Notes: a model not told the origin generated them from the letters alone. 64,000 nucleotides of DNA from Flavobacterium resistens (GCF_900182645.1 NZ_FXTA01000002.1:248001-312000), one strand, 5' to 3'. Shown: positions 37,697-47,314, counted from the first letter of the stretch. Program-made: numbers and translations.

Positions 37697-38695
37697 TTAT
37701 TTTTGGAAAGTTAAAGTACTTCCAGAAGCATTCACATCAATTGTAACCGTATTTCCCATTATTAAAGCTCTATTGTCTCTAATGTGACCTGCCGGGAAGT
37801 TGAAAATTACAGGAATATTATATTTTTTGGTTACATCGTCGATAATTTCGAGAGCGTTTTTGCCCCAAGGGACTTCATTATCTTTCATTTTTGTCATTCC
37901 CCCAATAACGATTCCTTTTAGATTCTCGATACAGCCGTTTCGTCTTAAATTCATCATCATACGATCAATATGATAAAGGTATTCATCTAAATCTTCGATA
38001 AATAATATTTTATCCTTACAGTCAATTGCCGATGGTGAACCTAATAAACTATATAAAATAGATAAATTTCCACCAACTAATTCTCCTGTAGCTTTTCCAA
38101 AACGATTCATTGGGTCTGGAGCAACTGAATAAGAAACAGGTTCTCCAAATAAACTTGCTTTTAAAGAACTCACTGCTTCTGGTGTTGCACGCGGAACCGT
38201 AACCGGCATTATAGCATGAAGCGATTTAAAGCCCATTGTATTAAAATGATTGTGCAAAACAGTAACATCGCTAAAGCCAATAACCCATTTTGGATGTTGT
38301 TTGAATTTGGTAAAATCTAATAAATCAAGCATTCGAACAGTTCCATATCCGCCACGCACACACCAAATTGCTTTGATGTTTGGATTGTCTAATTGCTTTT
38401 GAAAATCGGCCGCGCGCTGTTCGTCTGTTCCAGCCAATTGATGATAATCAAGACCAATTGTACTTCCCACAACAGCTTCTAATCCCCAGCTGTGTAATAA
38501 GTCAATAGTTGGTTTTAAATTGTCGTCGATGTTTTTTCTGGCTGTTGCCAAAAGAGCTACTGTATCTCCTTTTTGTAAATAAGGCGGTGTTATCATGATT
38601 TGTTGAGATTGACAAGTGAATGTATGTAAAGCAAAAGTAAGAAATGCTATTTTACAAAAAGTAAAACGTTTCTTGATAGTAAGGAGGTTATTCAT
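37697..38695 (-). CDS. S66-family peptidase (LD-carboxypeptidase/MccF-like), exported
   Basis: 332 residues. The Ser-Glu-His triad of family S66 is present: Ser142 in GFSDVT, Glu234 in LFIEDLDEYL and His304 in PAGHIRDN, with the nucleophile elbow and WCVRGGYGTVRMLDLLDF upstream of it. The family trims the terminal D-Ala of murein tetrapeptides (LdcA) or cleaves peptide-nucleotide toxins (MccF). Here an N-terminal hydrophobic stretch (FCKIAFLTFALHTFTCQSQQ) suggests export to the periplasm, unlike cytoplasmic E. coli LdcA; an internal ATG (MITPPYLQKGD) would give a cytosolic form. It stands alone. Confidence 0.88.
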   Translation of the reverse strand: MNNLLTIKKRFTFCKIAFLTFALHTFTCQSQQIMITPPYLQKGDTVALLATARKNIDDNLKPTIDLLHSWGLEAVVGSTIGLDYHQLAGTDEQRAADFQKQLDNPNIKAIWCVRGGYGTVRMLDLLDFTKFKQHPKWVIGFSDVTVLHNHFNTMGFKSLHAIMPVTVPRATPEAVSSLKASLFGEPVSYSVAPDPMNRFGKATGELVGGNLSILYSLLGSPSAIDCKDKILFIEDLDEYLYHIDRMMMNLRRNGCIENLKGIVIGGMTKMKDNEVPWGKNALEIIDDVTKKYNIPVIFNFPAGHIRDNRALIMGNTVTIDVNASGSTLTFQK

Positions 38696-38806
38696 GGTTT
38701 CTTTTGCTGTTTAATATTAGTCAGCAACAAATTTAAGTATCTAAGTCAATAAATAGCTTAAATTTCTTACAATTTGTTTAAATTGGTCATTTAATTTTTT
38801 AAAGTT

Positions 38807-39901
38807 ATGCAAATTATTAAATTTCATTTTTGTTTGATTGTTTTTTTTACAATTTCTATTATAAATGGTCAATCCAAAAAATATAATATCCATACAGTAG
38901 CTTTTTACAATTTTGAAAATCTTTTCGATACCATTAATGATCCAAGTACAAATGATGATGAATGGACGCCTGCGGGTGCGCAGCATTGGACAAAAGAAAA
39001 ATATGAACAAAAATTAAAGAATCTTTCAAGAGTAATTTCTGAAATTGGAACTCCTGAAAATTTAAATGCACCAACTTTGCTTGGCTGTTCTGAAATTGAA
39101 AATAGAGGCGTTCTCGAAGATTTGATTAAACAAGAAAAAATTATCGATTTCGATTATGGAATTATTCATTTTGATTCACCAGATCAACGTGGAATTGATG
39201 TGGCGCTTTTGTATCAGAAAAAACATTTCAGACCAACTTCTTTTTCAAATATTCCTTTAATAATTTATAAGAATAAAACTGCCGTTCAGGAAAATGGAAA
39301 TGAAGATTTAGGCGATGTTGAAATAAAAGTTGATAAAAATCGTGTGTTTACAAGAGATCAGCTTTTGGTAACGGGATTTCTTGATAATGAAGAAATTCAT
39401 GTTATAGTTAATCATTGGCCTTCGCGATCAGGTGGAGAAAAAGCAAGCAGTCCGTATCGTGAAGCCGCCGGAAAATTGAACAGAAAAATTATCGATTCAT
39501 TGCAACAAATAAATCCATTGGCAAAAATTATAACAATGGGCGATTTAAACGACGGACCATTTAATAAAAGTTTAAAAATGGCTTTGGGAGCAAAATCCAA
39601 GAAAATCGAAGTTCCCGAATTCGGAGTTTATAATCCATTCGAAGAAATGGCCGAAAAAGGAATGGGAACTTTGGCTTTTAGGGATTCCTGGGATATTTTT
39701 GACCAAATTATTATGACTCAGACTTTAATACAACCAGATTTTTCAAGTTTTAAATTTTGGAAAGCTGGAATTTTTAATCGACCGTATTTAATTCAGACTT
39801 CTGGAAAATACAAAGGATATCCGTTAAGAAATTCCCTCAATGAAGTAGGTTTTAGTGATCATTTTCCGGTTTATATTTATTTGATACGAGAGAAATTGTA
39901 G
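38807..39901 (+). CDS. Exported endonuclease/exonuclease/phosphatase-family protein
   Basis: 364 residues. The signal peptide ends near IINGQ (22). The EEP fold is recognisable from FYNFENLFDT, the metal-binding Glu in LLGCSEIENRG, DQRGIDVALLY, VNHWPSRSGG, GDLNDGP and the C-terminal FSDHFPVYI. Together these supply the Asn/Asp/His set for Mg-dependent phosphodiester cleavage. The substrate is unknown: it could be an extracellular nuclease or a phosphatase for phosphate scavenging. The gene is divergent from the S66 peptidase, with only about 110 bases between them. Confidence 0.88.
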   Translation: MQIIKFHFCLIVFFTISIINGQSKKYNIHTVAFYNFENLFDTINDPSTNDDEWTPAGAQHWTKEKYEQKLKNLSRVISEIGTPENLNAPTLLGCSEIENRGVLEDLIKQEKIIDFDYGIIHFDSPDQRGIDVALLYQKKHFRPTSFSNIPLIIYKNKTAVQENGNEDLGDVEIKVDKNRVFTRDQLLVTGFLDNEEIHVIVNHWPSRSGGEKASSPYREAAGKLNRKIIDSLQQINPLAKIITMGDLNDGPFNKSLKMALGAKSKKIEVPEFGVYNPFEEMAEKGMGTLAFRDSWDIFDQIIMTQTLIQPDFSSFKFWKAGIFNRPYLIQTSGKYKGYPLRNSLNEVGFSDHFPVYIYLIREKL

Positions 39902-39971
39902 AGGCACACTACAGTGTGTCTACGTTTCTATAATCAAAACCTATAAGATGCACTGCGTAGCATCTCTACAA
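39902..39971. repeat. Two small hairpins downstream of the EEP gene
   Basis: AGGCACACT/AGTGTGTCT (39902-39910 with 39913-39921) and AGATGC/GCATCT (39946-39951 with 39960-39965) share the flanking word CTAC after the hairpin. They may be a dispersed intergenic repeat or a weak terminator. No T-run follows either stem. Confidence 0.35.
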
Positions 39972-40007
39972 ATTCACTACCTTAGCTTTTCATAAATTCT
40001 GAAAAAA

Positions 40008-40547
40008 ATGGCTATAGCAAAACCTTTCAACCTTACCAAATGGATTGAAGAAAACCGACAATTATTGAAACCGCCAGTTGGAAATAAAAATCTTTATGTT
40101 GATTCTGGTGATTATATTGTGATGATTGTTGCCGGACCAAATGCCCGAAAAGATTATCATTATAATGAAACTGAAGAACTTTTTTACCAATTAGAAGGAA
40201 GTATAAAAGTGGTAATTCAGGAAGATGGCGAGCGTAAGGAAATGGAATTAAATGCAGGAGATATGTATCTTCATCCTGCTAAAGTACCACATTCTCCAGT
40301 TCGTTCTGAAGGTTCAATAGGTTTGGTGATTGAAAGAAAGCGCGCTGGGCTGGGCTATACAGATGGTTTGCTTTGGCATTGTGATAATTGCAATCATAAA
40401 CTTTATGAAGTGTATTTTGAACTTCATAATATCGAAAAAGATTTCCTTCCTCATTTCGAGCATTTTTACAATTCAGAAGAATTAAGAACTTGCGATAATT
40501 GCGGAACAGTTATGGAAACAGATCCGAGGTTTACGGCTAAAAAGTAA
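40008..40547 (+). CDS. nbaC: 3-hydroxyanthranilate 3,4-dioxygenase
   Basis: 179 residues, a cupin that opens the ring of 3-hydroxyanthranilate in the kynurenine pathway (tryptophan catabolism or quinolinate/NAD synthesis). The Fe(II) ligands match the bacterial enzyme: His51 (DYHYNETEELFYQ), Glu57 and His95 (PAKVPHSPVR). The second, rubredoxin-like iron site of bacterial HAO is complete, with Cys125/Cys128 (HCDNCNH) and Cys162/Cys165 (TCDNCGT). The residue numbers coincide with the characterised Cupriavidus protein. No other kynurenine gene is in the window. Confidence 0.94.
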   Translation: MAIAKPFNLTKWIEENRQLLKPPVGNKNLYVDSGDYIVMIVAGPNARKDYHYNETEELFYQLEGSIKVVIQEDGERKEMELNAGDMYLHPAKVPHSPVRSEGSIGLVIERKRAGLGYTDGLLWHCDNCNHKLYEVYFELHNIEKDFLPHFEHFYNSEELRTCDNCGTVMETDPRFTAKK

Positions 40548-40570
40548 TTTATATATTGAATACAAATAGT

Positions 40571-40602
40571 AAACCCGATAGGTTTTTAAACCTGTCGGGT
40601 TT
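40571..40602. terminator. Bidirectional terminator between HAO and the PDE gene
   Basis: A 15-bp stem (40571-40585 with 40588-40602) contains one T-G pair (AAACCCGATAGG/CCTGTCGGGTTT) and a 2-base loop. It lies between convergent genes with AT-rich flanks. The CCCGATAGG/CCTGTCGGG core is a common Flavobacterium intergenic hairpin (from memory). Confidence 0.75.
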
Positions 40603-40656
40603 ATTATATAATTTTAAAGGATATTTTTATCTAAGATATTGGTGGTCTTAAATGAT

Positions 40657-41613
40657 TTACAACTCAAATTTCTTCCCTTGTTCAGGATAAATAATCTTCA
40701 AACCTAAGTCATTTTGATTCTTAATTTGTTCTTTAAGTTTTGCAATATTTTTAGTTGGTGGTTTTAAATGCGTAACAATAATTTTGAAATTATTTAAAGA
40801 GCCTTTTCCAGCTAATTCTTCTAAAATATGAAGCTCGGTCATTAAGTGATTTGGAGTTAAGTGTCCGAATAAAAATTGGTCAGGCTGTTCATTCGGGAAA
40901 GAAACTTCAATAAAAATCCCTTTTAATTTTTTATTTTGAACTAAAGGCGCAACTGCAGTCCATAGATTTTTTAGCTTATCACTTTTTTCTACAGAATCTG
41001 GGCCAGTATCGCCTAAGTATAAGGCATAAGAATCATCAAATTTAATTAAAAATGCAGTACTTTCAAACGGATTAACATGACTTAAAGGAAAAGCTTTTAC
41101 TGTCATTTTTGTATTTGAAATAGGAGTTTCTTCACCTAAATTCAAGGTTTGAAAATGGTATTTTTTTAGTGGAAATCCCACACCTTTATCTCCAAAGTTT
41201 GCCCAAGTCTGGTCGTTAAAATAATGGTTTTCCATCATTTCCATACATTTTTCAGTGGCATAAACGGTTTTTGAAGAATCGGCAGGTGAGTTGATAATTA
41301 AACCAGAAACGTGATCTAAGTGCGCATGTGAAATTAAATATCCTTTGATGTATTTGCGTAAAACTTCGCTAGTTGAAACTTTAAAAACTTTATTTTCAAT
41401 TGCTTTTTCAATTCCGGCATTTACAGTTCCGGCATCCAGACAAATAAAATCTTTTGTATTTGAAGGTGCTATTAAATAGGCTGAAAGATTTTTTTCATCA
41501 ATTCCGCCTTTTATTCCTAAAGGAACTACTTGAAAAGAAGATTTTTCTTTTTGAGAAAAAACATTCGTTGAAATTAAAAGCAAACAAAGTAAAAGCCTAC
41601 TGAAAATGGTCAT
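40657..41613 (-). CDS. cpdP: Class II 3',5'-cyclic-nucleotide phosphodiesterase, exported
   Basis: 318 residues from the ATG at 41613. The metal site SHAHLDH (His96, His98, Asp100, His101) and the context VVPLGIKGGIDEKNLSAYLI, ICLDAGT, FPLSHVNPFESTAFLI, LGDTGPDS, GIFIEVSF and HLTP are those of class II (yeast PDE1/Vibrio CpdP-type) metallo-beta-lactamase-fold phosphodiesterases. A signal peptide (FSRLLLCLLLISTNVFSQ) points to the periplasm. An in-frame ATG at 41643 would add 10 residues before the signal; the later start is preferred. It probably degrades external cAMP/cGMP or a similar nucleotide (inference). Confidence 0.88.
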   Translation of the reverse strand: MTIFSRLLLCLLLISTNVFSQKEKSSFQVVPLGIKGGIDEKNLSAYLIAPSNTKDFICLDAGTVNAGIEKAIENKVFKVSTSEVLRKYIKGYLISHAHLDHVSGLIINSPADSSKTVYATEKCMEMMENHYFNDQTWANFGDKGVGFPLKKYHFQTLNLGEETPISNTKMTVKAFPLSHVNPFESTAFLIKFDDSYALYLGDTGPDSVEKSDKLKNLWTAVAPLVQNKKLKGIFIEVSFPNEQPDQFLFGHLTPNHLMTELHILEELAGKGSLNNFKIIVTHLKPPTKNIAKLKEQIKNQNDLGLKIIYPEQGKKFEL

Positions 41614-41728
41614 AATTGTTATTTTGAGTAATGCAAATTTCACTAAATAAATCCAATAAATAAGGCTTCATTTCTGTTAATACTTTTAAATAATCTTAAA
41701 TTTACTTTTATTTATAAAGACACTTCAA

Positions 41729-41758
41729 TTTGAAATTAATTCTAAAAGAATATCTTTA
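41729..41758 (+). promoter_or_regulatory. Promoter of the aldehyde dehydrogenase gene
   Basis: TTTG (41729-41732), 18 bases, then TATCTTTA (41751-41758) is close to the Bacteroidota consensus TTTG-N17-19-TAnnTTTG. It lies 37 bases before the chosen ATG (41796) and overlaps the alternative upstream ATG at 41730, which argues against that start. Confidence 0.5.
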
Positions 41759-41795
41759 CATAAAAAATATAACAATTTTAACTAAAAAAGTTACA

Positions 41796-43349
41796 ATGAC
41801 AACAATAGCATCACAATTTGGCATGAATGAAGCACTGGAAAAATTAGGAATCAAACTAGTCAATGAAGGAACTTCAACAGGAGTAGAGAACTTTTCATCG
41901 GGAGAAATTTTAGATAGTTTTTCACCTGTAGATGGAAAATTAATTGCATCAGTAAAAACTTCAACTCTTGAAGATTATGAAAAAGTAATGCGTTCGGCGA
42001 CTGAGGCTTTCAAAACTTTTAGATTAATTCCTGCGCCACAACGTGGTGAAATTGTGCGTCAGTTTGGAGAAAAATTGCGTCAAAACAAAGAAGCTTTGGG
42101 TAAATTGGTTTCTTATGAAATGGGAAAATCACTTCAGGAAGGTTATGGAGAAGTTCAGGAAATGATCGATATCTGTGATTTTGCAGTTGGATTATCGCGT
42201 CAATTGCATGGATTGACGATGCATTCTGAAAGACCAGGACATCGAATGTATGAGCAATATCATCCGTTGGGAATTGTTGGAATTATTTCGGCGTTTAATT
42301 TCCCAGTTGCGGTTTGGTCTTGGAATACTGCTTTGGCTTGGATTTCGGGTGATGTATGCGTTTGGAAACCATCTGAAAAAACACCTCTTTGTGGTATCGC
42401 TTGTCAAAATATAATTGCTCAGGTGATTAAGGAAAATAATTTACCAGAAGGAATTTCTTGTTTAATAAATGGAGATTATCAAATAGGAGAATTGTTGACA
42501 AAAGATACTCGTATTCCGTTAATTTCTGCGACAGGTTCTACCAGAATGGGTAAAATTGTTGCTCAGGCAGTTGCAGGAAGATTAGGTAAATCTTTATTAG
42601 AATTAGGAGGAAATAATGCCATTATTGTTACTCCGGATGCAGATATTAAAATGACGGTTATTGGAGCTGTTTTTGGGGCAGTAGGAACAGCAGGACAAAG
42701 ATGTACATCAACGAGAAGACTGATTATTCACGAAAGTATTTATGATAAAGTAAAAGATGCGCTGGTTGCAGCATACAAGCAATTACGAATTGGAAATCCG
42801 CTTGATGAAAATAATCATGTTGGTCCGCTTATTGACACACATGCAGTTGAACAGTATGCAGTTGCGTTAAATAAAGTTGTTGCTGAAGGTGGAAAAATTT
42901 TGGTTGAAGGCGGAGTGCTTTCAGGTGAAGGTTACGAAAGTGGTTGTTATGTAAAACCAGCAATTGCTGAAGCTGAAAATTCATTTGCAATTGTTCAGCA
43001 CGAAACTTTTGCTCCAGTTTTATATTTAATTAAATATTCTGGGGAAGTTGATAATGCTATCGAAATTCAAAATGGAGTTGCTCAAGGTTTATCTTCAGCA
43101 ATTATGACGAATAATTTACGTGAAGCAGAAAGATTTTTATCGGTTACAGGTTCTGATTGTGGAATTGCGAATGTAAATATCGGAACTTCTGGAGCTGAAA
43201 TTGGTGGTGCTTTTGGCGGTGAAAAAGAAACCGGAGGCGGACGTGAATCTGGATCTGATGCATGGAAAATTTATATGCGACGTCAGACGAATACAATTAA
43301 TTATACTACAAATCTTCCTTTAGCTCAAGGAATTAAATTTGATTTGTAA
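41796..43349 (+). CDS. Aldehyde dehydrogenase, ALDH7/antiquitin-like
   Basis: 517 residues from the preferred start MTTIASQFGMNEALEKLG. Catalytic Cys303 (GQRCTSTRR) and general base Glu269 (LLELGGNNAI) are spaced as usual; the NAD site is in ISATGSTRMGK. The sequence VGIISAFNFPVAVWSWNTAL and the C-terminal GGAFGGEKETGGGRESGSDA are characteristic of the ALDH7 group, which oxidises alpha-aminoadipic semialdehyde/piperideine-6-carboxylate in lysine breakdown. The exact substrate cannot be fixed from sequence. An upstream ATG (41730) adds a Lys/Ile-rich stretch overlapping the promoter and is not favoured. A strong terminator follows. Confidence 0.9.
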   Translation: MTTIASQFGMNEALEKLGIKLVNEGTSTGVENFSSGEILDSFSPVDGKLIASVKTSTLEDYEKVMRSATEAFKTFRLIPAPQRGEIVRQFGEKLRQNKEALGKLVSYEMGKSLQEGYGEVQEMIDICDFAVGLSRQLHGLTMHSERPGHRMYEQYHPLGIVGIISAFNFPVAVWSWNTALAWISGDVCVWKPSEKTPLCGIACQNIIAQVIKENNLPEGISCLINGDYQIGELLTKDTRIPLISATGSTRMGKIVAQAVAGRLGKSLLELGGNNAIIVTPDADIKMTVIGAVFGAVGTAGQRCTSTRRLIIHESIYDKVKDALVAAYKQLRIGNPLDENNHVGPLIDTHAVEQYAVALNKVVAEGGKILVEGGVLSGEGYESGCYVKPAIAEAENSFAIVQHETFAPVLYLIKYSGEVDNAIEIQNGVAQGLSSAIMTNNLREAERFLSVTGSDCGIANVNIGTSGAEIGGAFGGEKETGGGRESGSDAWKIYMRRQTNTINYTTNLPLAQGIKFDL

Positions 43350-43373
43350 TGATTTAAATAATTTTATTGAAAG

Positions 43374-43410
43374 CCGCTAATTTCATTTATTTGAAATTGG
43401 CGGTTTTTTT
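43374..43410 (+). terminator. Terminator after the aldehyde dehydrogenase gene
   Basis: A 12-bp stem with one mismatch (43374-43385 with 43392-43403, CCGCTAATTTCA/TGAAATTGGCGG) is followed by T7. Confidence 0.85.
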
Positions 43411-43434
43411 ATATCGAATTTGTAGTGGTTTACT

Positions 43435-43442
43435 TATTTTTG
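43435..43442 (+). promoter_or_regulatory. -7 box of the 247-aa lipoprotein gene
   Basis: TATTTTTG fits TAnnTTTG and lies 19 bases before the ATG. A TTTG at 43419 is too close to act as the -33 element. Confidence 0.35.
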
Positions 43443-43461
43443 ATTGAAAAACCTGTATTAG

Positions 43462-44205
43462 ATGAATCGAAAAATATTTTTTTTGCTTGTGGCAATTTCC
43501 ATACTGAGTTGTAATAAAAAATCAGATGAAAAAAAGACAGTGTCAGTTAAAGATACTTTGAATAAAAACGCTTTTCAGGATGAATATGAAGAGTCTGAAG
43601 GAGAGGGATTTGGAGTGAGTTTAAAAGAACTTCAATTTCCAAAAACAGGAAAAAATGTTGAAGCTTTTGTTTTAGAACCTTGTGAAATAAAAATGAAAGT
43701 AGAAGGATTTTTAAATGATGACAACCTTAAAGATATTGTAATTGTTTTGCAGAATAGAGATAATAGGGAAGACTCACGAGCAACTTTAGTTCTTTTGCAA
43801 CAAGAAGTAGGGGGATATAAATTGCAGGAACTTTCATGGGAGGCAGTAGGTCCGGAATATCCGGATTACCAAAGACTCGGTGAGATTTCTATAGATGCTG
43901 AAAGGAAATTACATATTTTACTTGAGGGAACGGGACCTGTTGGAAATAGAGAAGCTACATATAAATTTATAAATGATAAATTAGTTCTTGTTAATATAGG
44001 GACTTTTCATACTGGTGCCGGTTCGTGGCTCTCAAGTGAATATGACCTTATTTCTGGTAAATATGATCATGAAGTGACAAATACATTGCACGATAGTGTG
44101 CCTAGCGAACATCAAATAGGAGAGTTTAAATTGAAACGACAAATGTTATTTGCAAATGATAATCCGGATACAATTGTAGAAACACTTCCACATGCTAATT
44201 GGTAA
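43462..44205 (+). CDS. Lipoprotein of unknown function with repeat-like D/N-rich motif
   Basis: 247 residues. The lipobox is AISILSC (Cys17), followed by an NKKSDEKK linker and an acidic stretch (DEYEESEGEGFG). The segment VEGFLNDDNLKDIVIVLQNR resembles the calcium-loop/strand unit of FG-GAP or VCBS-like proteins (DGN.D..IV...), but only one clear copy is present. Later parts (HILLEGTGPVGNREATYKFI, GTFHTGAGSWLSSEYDLISG) are similar in style to small lipoproteins of Flavobacteriia that I cannot name. No enzymatic residues can be assigned. It is a single gene between two terminators. Confidence 0.82.
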   Translation: MNRKIFFLLVAISILSCNKKSDEKKTVSVKDTLNKNAFQDEYEESEGEGFGVSLKELQFPKTGKNVEAFVLEPCEIKMKVEGFLNDDNLKDIVIVLQNRDNREDSRATLVLLQQEVGGYKLQELSWEAVGPEYPDYQRLGEISIDAERKLHILLEGTGPVGNREATYKFINDKLVLVNIGTFHTGAGSWLSSEYDLISGKYDHEVTNTLHDSVPSEHQIGEFKLKRQMLFANDNPDTIVETLPHANW

Positions 44206-44240
44206 ACTCTTAAAGTATATATTTGAGACTTTAAAAGATA

Positions 44241-44268
44241 AAAAGGCTTCCAAATTTGGAAGCCTTTT
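44241..44268. terminator. Bidirectional terminator (perfect 28-bp palindrome)
   Basis: The outer 10-base arms are AAAAGGCTTC and GAAGCCTTTT, and the inner part CAAATTTG is also symmetric. The RNA would form a hairpin with a 4-base AT loop on either strand. It lies between convergent genes. Confidence 0.82.
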
Positions 44269-44299
44269 ACTTTAAAATTAAGTTAGTTAAGGGTGTAGT

Positions 44300-47146
44300 T
44301 TATTTTTTCAGAATTGTCTGATTGAATGAGCCATCGTTAGTATTAACTTTTACTAAATAAGTTCCAGATATTAATGCGCTCAAATCGATGTTTTCAGTAT
44401 CTTTTCCTGCACTTTTTACTAATGTTCCAGACATATTGTAAATCAAAACTTCTTCTATAGTTTGAGTTGATTTAGAAATATATAAAATATCAGAAACTGG
44501 ATTTGGATATAAAACAACTTTCGACGTTTCTGGTTCTGCAGTGACTTCAGCAGTTTTCGTCATTCGCAAAGTACTTCCTGAATTATACGCTGTACTAATA
44601 TAAAATAAATTAGCAACAGAACCTTTTGTAATAGTATGTGAACCGGCTGTTATTGATGCTGTTACAATTCCGGCAGATGCAGTATAAGAAACATTATCAA
44701 CTTTGATTGTTCCTGTAAAATTTGAATCGAATACTAAAGTTAAAGTTGAAGCGCTTGTTGTTGTATATGAAATAGACGTGCTCGTCTCAATTTTTAAGCG
44801 TTTAGTTAAGGTTAGTCCGTTGTATGTTACAGAACCATCTGTAGAGTTCATATTTCCGGTAATTGTATAAAATGAGCTTGTTTTTCCAGAAGTGGTAAAA
44901 TTATGAATTTCATCTCCGCTTGGTGTTCCGGTAGTAACCGTAATTGTTCCAGAACCTGTTGCCGGTGTTCCCGTTCCAGTAGTTGCAATTGAGTAAGATA
45001 CAGTTGCTGTTGGCGTTCCAGTAATTGTAATTGTTTTTGCAGTTGTATTTTTTACAAAACTAATTCCAGATGCCGGCAAACCTGTTACTGTCGCATCTGT
45101 AGCAGTTCCTCCCCAAGTGAATACAATTGAAGTTATCGCTGTCCCGCTGGCAACAGTTTGATTATTGTTTGTTGGAGAAGTCAAAGTTTGAGCTCCGGCT
45201 GCTGTAACTGTTATTGTTCCTGAAGCAGTTACCGGAGTTCCTGTTCCGCTTGTTGCGATCGAGTAAGAAACTGTTCCAGTTGGAGTTCCTGTAATCGTGA
45301 TTGTTTTTGCAGTTGTATTTTTTACGAAACTTAATCCAGATGCTGGCAAACCAGTTACAGTTGCATCTGTGGCATCTCCACCCCAAGTAAATACAATTGA
45401 TGCAATTGCAGTTCCGCTTGTAACGGTTTGGTTTTCGTTTCCTGTTGAGGTTAGTGTTTGCGAACTCGCTGGAGGATTTCCTTCTCCTTGTACAGCAACT
45501 AATGTTCCAGTGTAGTTTGTCAAAGTCGATTTAAGTGCCACAATAACAAGCGAAGATGTATCGTCGACACTATTGTCAAACGTCCATTTTAAATCTCCTC
45601 CAGAAATACGTCCTGCATATTGAGTTACTTTTGTTTTTGCTGTTGCAGGCTGATCAATAACTAAGTTTTTAACGTACAATGAAGCGTCAGTATCAAAGTT
45701 ATTATATGAATTTGCGCCCGATTTTGATTTGATAGAACTGCTTACAGTTTCGCCTCTTGTTGTAGCTACATAAGCATCAAAATCTGTTGTAGAACTTATT
45801 TTTCCTGAAATATTATATAGCGGATTTGGATCATTATAAGCAACAAAACGCATATTGTTTGTTCCGTTTGAAGCATCAAAAGTATTATTAAAAGCTTTAA
45901 TAAATCCGCCAGCTTCACCAGAAAATGTTCCCATAGTTCCGGCATTATTAACTTGATTTGCTTCATCCCAAATGTCCGTTCCTTGCAATGAAGTCAACAT
46001 TGGATGTTTCGCATTACGGAAATAATTGCCTTCTACAAAAAGAGATGATCCCATAGTTGATCCAGCGCCATATTTGGCATTTCCATCGTAATAATTATTG
46101 TAGATATGTGCTGAATAGTAACGAACGCGTGGATGACGAGAATCAGAATGATCAAACCAGTTATGATGATAAGTAATGTATAAACCCGTTGTTGTTCCTT
46201 CGCTAAGTCCTAAAAGACTTGCTTTTCCGTTATCCCAAAAGTGATTGTAGGACAAAGTGATATAAGTTGAAGATTTGTTGTCTAAAGCGCCATCTCCTTT
46301 AATTTGATCCGCATCACTTCCGGCATTTCCGTAAAATAAATCGCAATTGTGAACCCAGATATGATCGTTGTCTTGTTGCATTCCGACATTATCGCCTGCT
46401 GTACTATTGCAGTTCATAAATCCAAGATTGCTTACTTCAATATTTGAAGCTGACTTCAGGCGAACGCCCCAGCCATTAGCAACAGCATCGTTTCCAATTC
46501 CTTCTATCGTTACATAACTTGCCGCATTATTTGCGTTTTCGATTACAACATCACCACCTTCCATTACAGTCATATCAGTAATATTTCCAATTAATCTAAT
46601 AATAAAAGGACGAGTATCTTTTCCTTTTTTAATGGCGTACAAAATATTCTGAAGACCAACGCAAGGGTTTGCACTTGCTCCAGTAATATTCATTGAAATC
46701 GTATTTTTTGTATTCTGTGTAATGTATAGAATTACGGCATTATCTTTTGGAGTTCCATCTGCTTTATAACCACCGGGAACTCTTCCGCTTTCAAATGCAA
46801 ATCCATTACGATCGTGTGCAGAAACAGTTAATGTGCTGGTTGTTGACCCAGATCCTTCTACTCCTGAAATTACAGGTTTTACTTTAATCGTATAAGATCC
46901 AGCTTTTAATCCAGGAATGTCAGCACGAAAATAACTTCCATAGCTTCTGATAAGTTGGTCATCAATTTTTTGGTCAGTTATTCCATTTCCAGAATAATAG
47001 ACATTGTAAGTTTGTGCGCCACTTACAGGCTGCCATTTTACAAAAGCAGATTCAAGCCAGCCGGATGCTTCTGTAATTGAAACTTGTTGCGCCCAGATTT
47101 GCGCGCTCGCAAGTAAAACGAAAATAAAAAGTAGGTTTTTTTTCAT
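44300..47146 (-). CDS. T9SS-secreted family 1 pectate lyase
   Basis: 948 residues. The signal peptide ends at QIWAQ. An FnIII-like domain is at about 22-110 ([20 protein letters not shown]). The PL1 beta-helix is at about 115-460, with [43 protein letters not shown] and the catalytic-arginine motif RHPRVR (337-342). Two near-identical ~86-residue Ig-like units follow (about 563-648 and 650-735; each has [19 protein letters not shown]). A beta-sandwich common in pectate lyases comes next (about 755-868; [20 protein letters not shown]). The last ~75 residues are a T9SS sorting domain ([16 protein letters not shown]). It cleaves polygalacturonate by beta-elimination outside the cell. Three palindromic sites upstream suggest specific regulation. 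Confidence 0.94.
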   Translation of the reverse strand: MKKNLLFIFVLLASAQIWAQQVSITEASGWLESAFVKWQPVSGAQTYNVYYSGNGITDQKIDDQLIRSYGSYFRADIPGLKAGSYTIKVKPVISGVEGSGSTTSTLTVSAHDRNGFAFESGRVPGGYKADGTPKDNAVILYITQNTKNTISMNITGASANPCVGLQNILYAIKKGKDTRPFIIRLIGNITDMTVMEGGDVVIENANNAASYVTIEGIGNDAVANGWGVRLKSASNIEVSNLGFMNCNSTAGDNVGMQQDNDHIWVHNCDLFYGNAGSDADQIKGDGALDNKSSTYITLSYNHFWDNGKASLLGLSEGTTTGLYITYHHNWFDHSDSRHPRVRYYSAHIYNNYYDGNAKYGAGSTMGSSLFVEGNYFRNAKHPMLTSLQGTDIWDEANQVNNAGTMGTFSGEAGGFIKAFNNTFDASNGTNNMRFVAYNDPNPLYNISGKISSTTDFDAYVATTRGETVSSSIKSKSGANSYNNFDTDASLYVKNLVIDQPATAKTKVTQYAGRISGGDLKWTFDNSVDDTSSLVIVALKSTLTNYTGTLVAVQGEGNPPASSQTLTSTGNENQTVTSGTAIASIVFTWGGDATDATVTGLPASGLSFVKNTTAKTITITGTPTGTVSYSIATSGTGTPVTASGTITVTAAGAQTLTSPTNNNQTVASGTAITSIVFTWGGTATDATVTGLPASGISFVKNTTAKTITITGTPTATVSYSIATTGTGTPATGSGTITVTTGTPSGDEIHNFTTSGKTSSFYTITGNMNSTDGSVTYNGLTLTKRLKIETSTSISYTTTSASTLTLVFDSNFTGTIKVDNVSYTASAGIVTASITAGSHTITKGSVANLFYISTAYNSGSTLRMTKTAEVTAEPETSKVVLYPNPVSDILYISKSTQTIEEVLIYNMSGTLVKSAGKDTENIDLSALISGTYLVKVNTNDGSFNQTILKK

Positions 47147-47213
47147 AATTGTTTAGGTTAATAAAGTTAGTAATAGTTAATTGTGGTTTTGATTATCTTT
47201 TACATTGGTTAAT

Positions 47214-47227
47214 TGTAATCGATTACA
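47214..47227. promoter_or_regulatory. LacI-type operator candidate upstream of the pectate lyase
   Basis: TGTAATCGATTACA is a perfect 14-bp palindrome with a central CG, the form typical of LacI-family operators. It ends 68 bases before the start codon. Two related sites lie further upstream at 47315 and 47334. Confidence 0.55.
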
Positions 47228-47314
47228 CAAAAATATACAAATTTTTGATATTCGTAATTATTTCGTTTATAAAAAACATATTACTTAAAAAATTAAAATA
47301 TAATTTAGGTAATA

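Noticed and set aside
39902..40007. Terminator for the EEP gene
   Set aside because: Neither hairpin is followed by a T-run; recorded only as repeat-like hairpins.
41730..41795. Upstream ATG extending the aldehyde dehydrogenase
   Set aside because: It overlaps the TTTG-N18-TATCTTTA promoter and encodes a Lys/Ile-rich stretch not typical of the family.
45162..45386. Ser/Asn-rich 74-codon frame inside the pectate lyase
   Set aside because: It is an alternative frame of the duplicated Ig-like units, not a gene.
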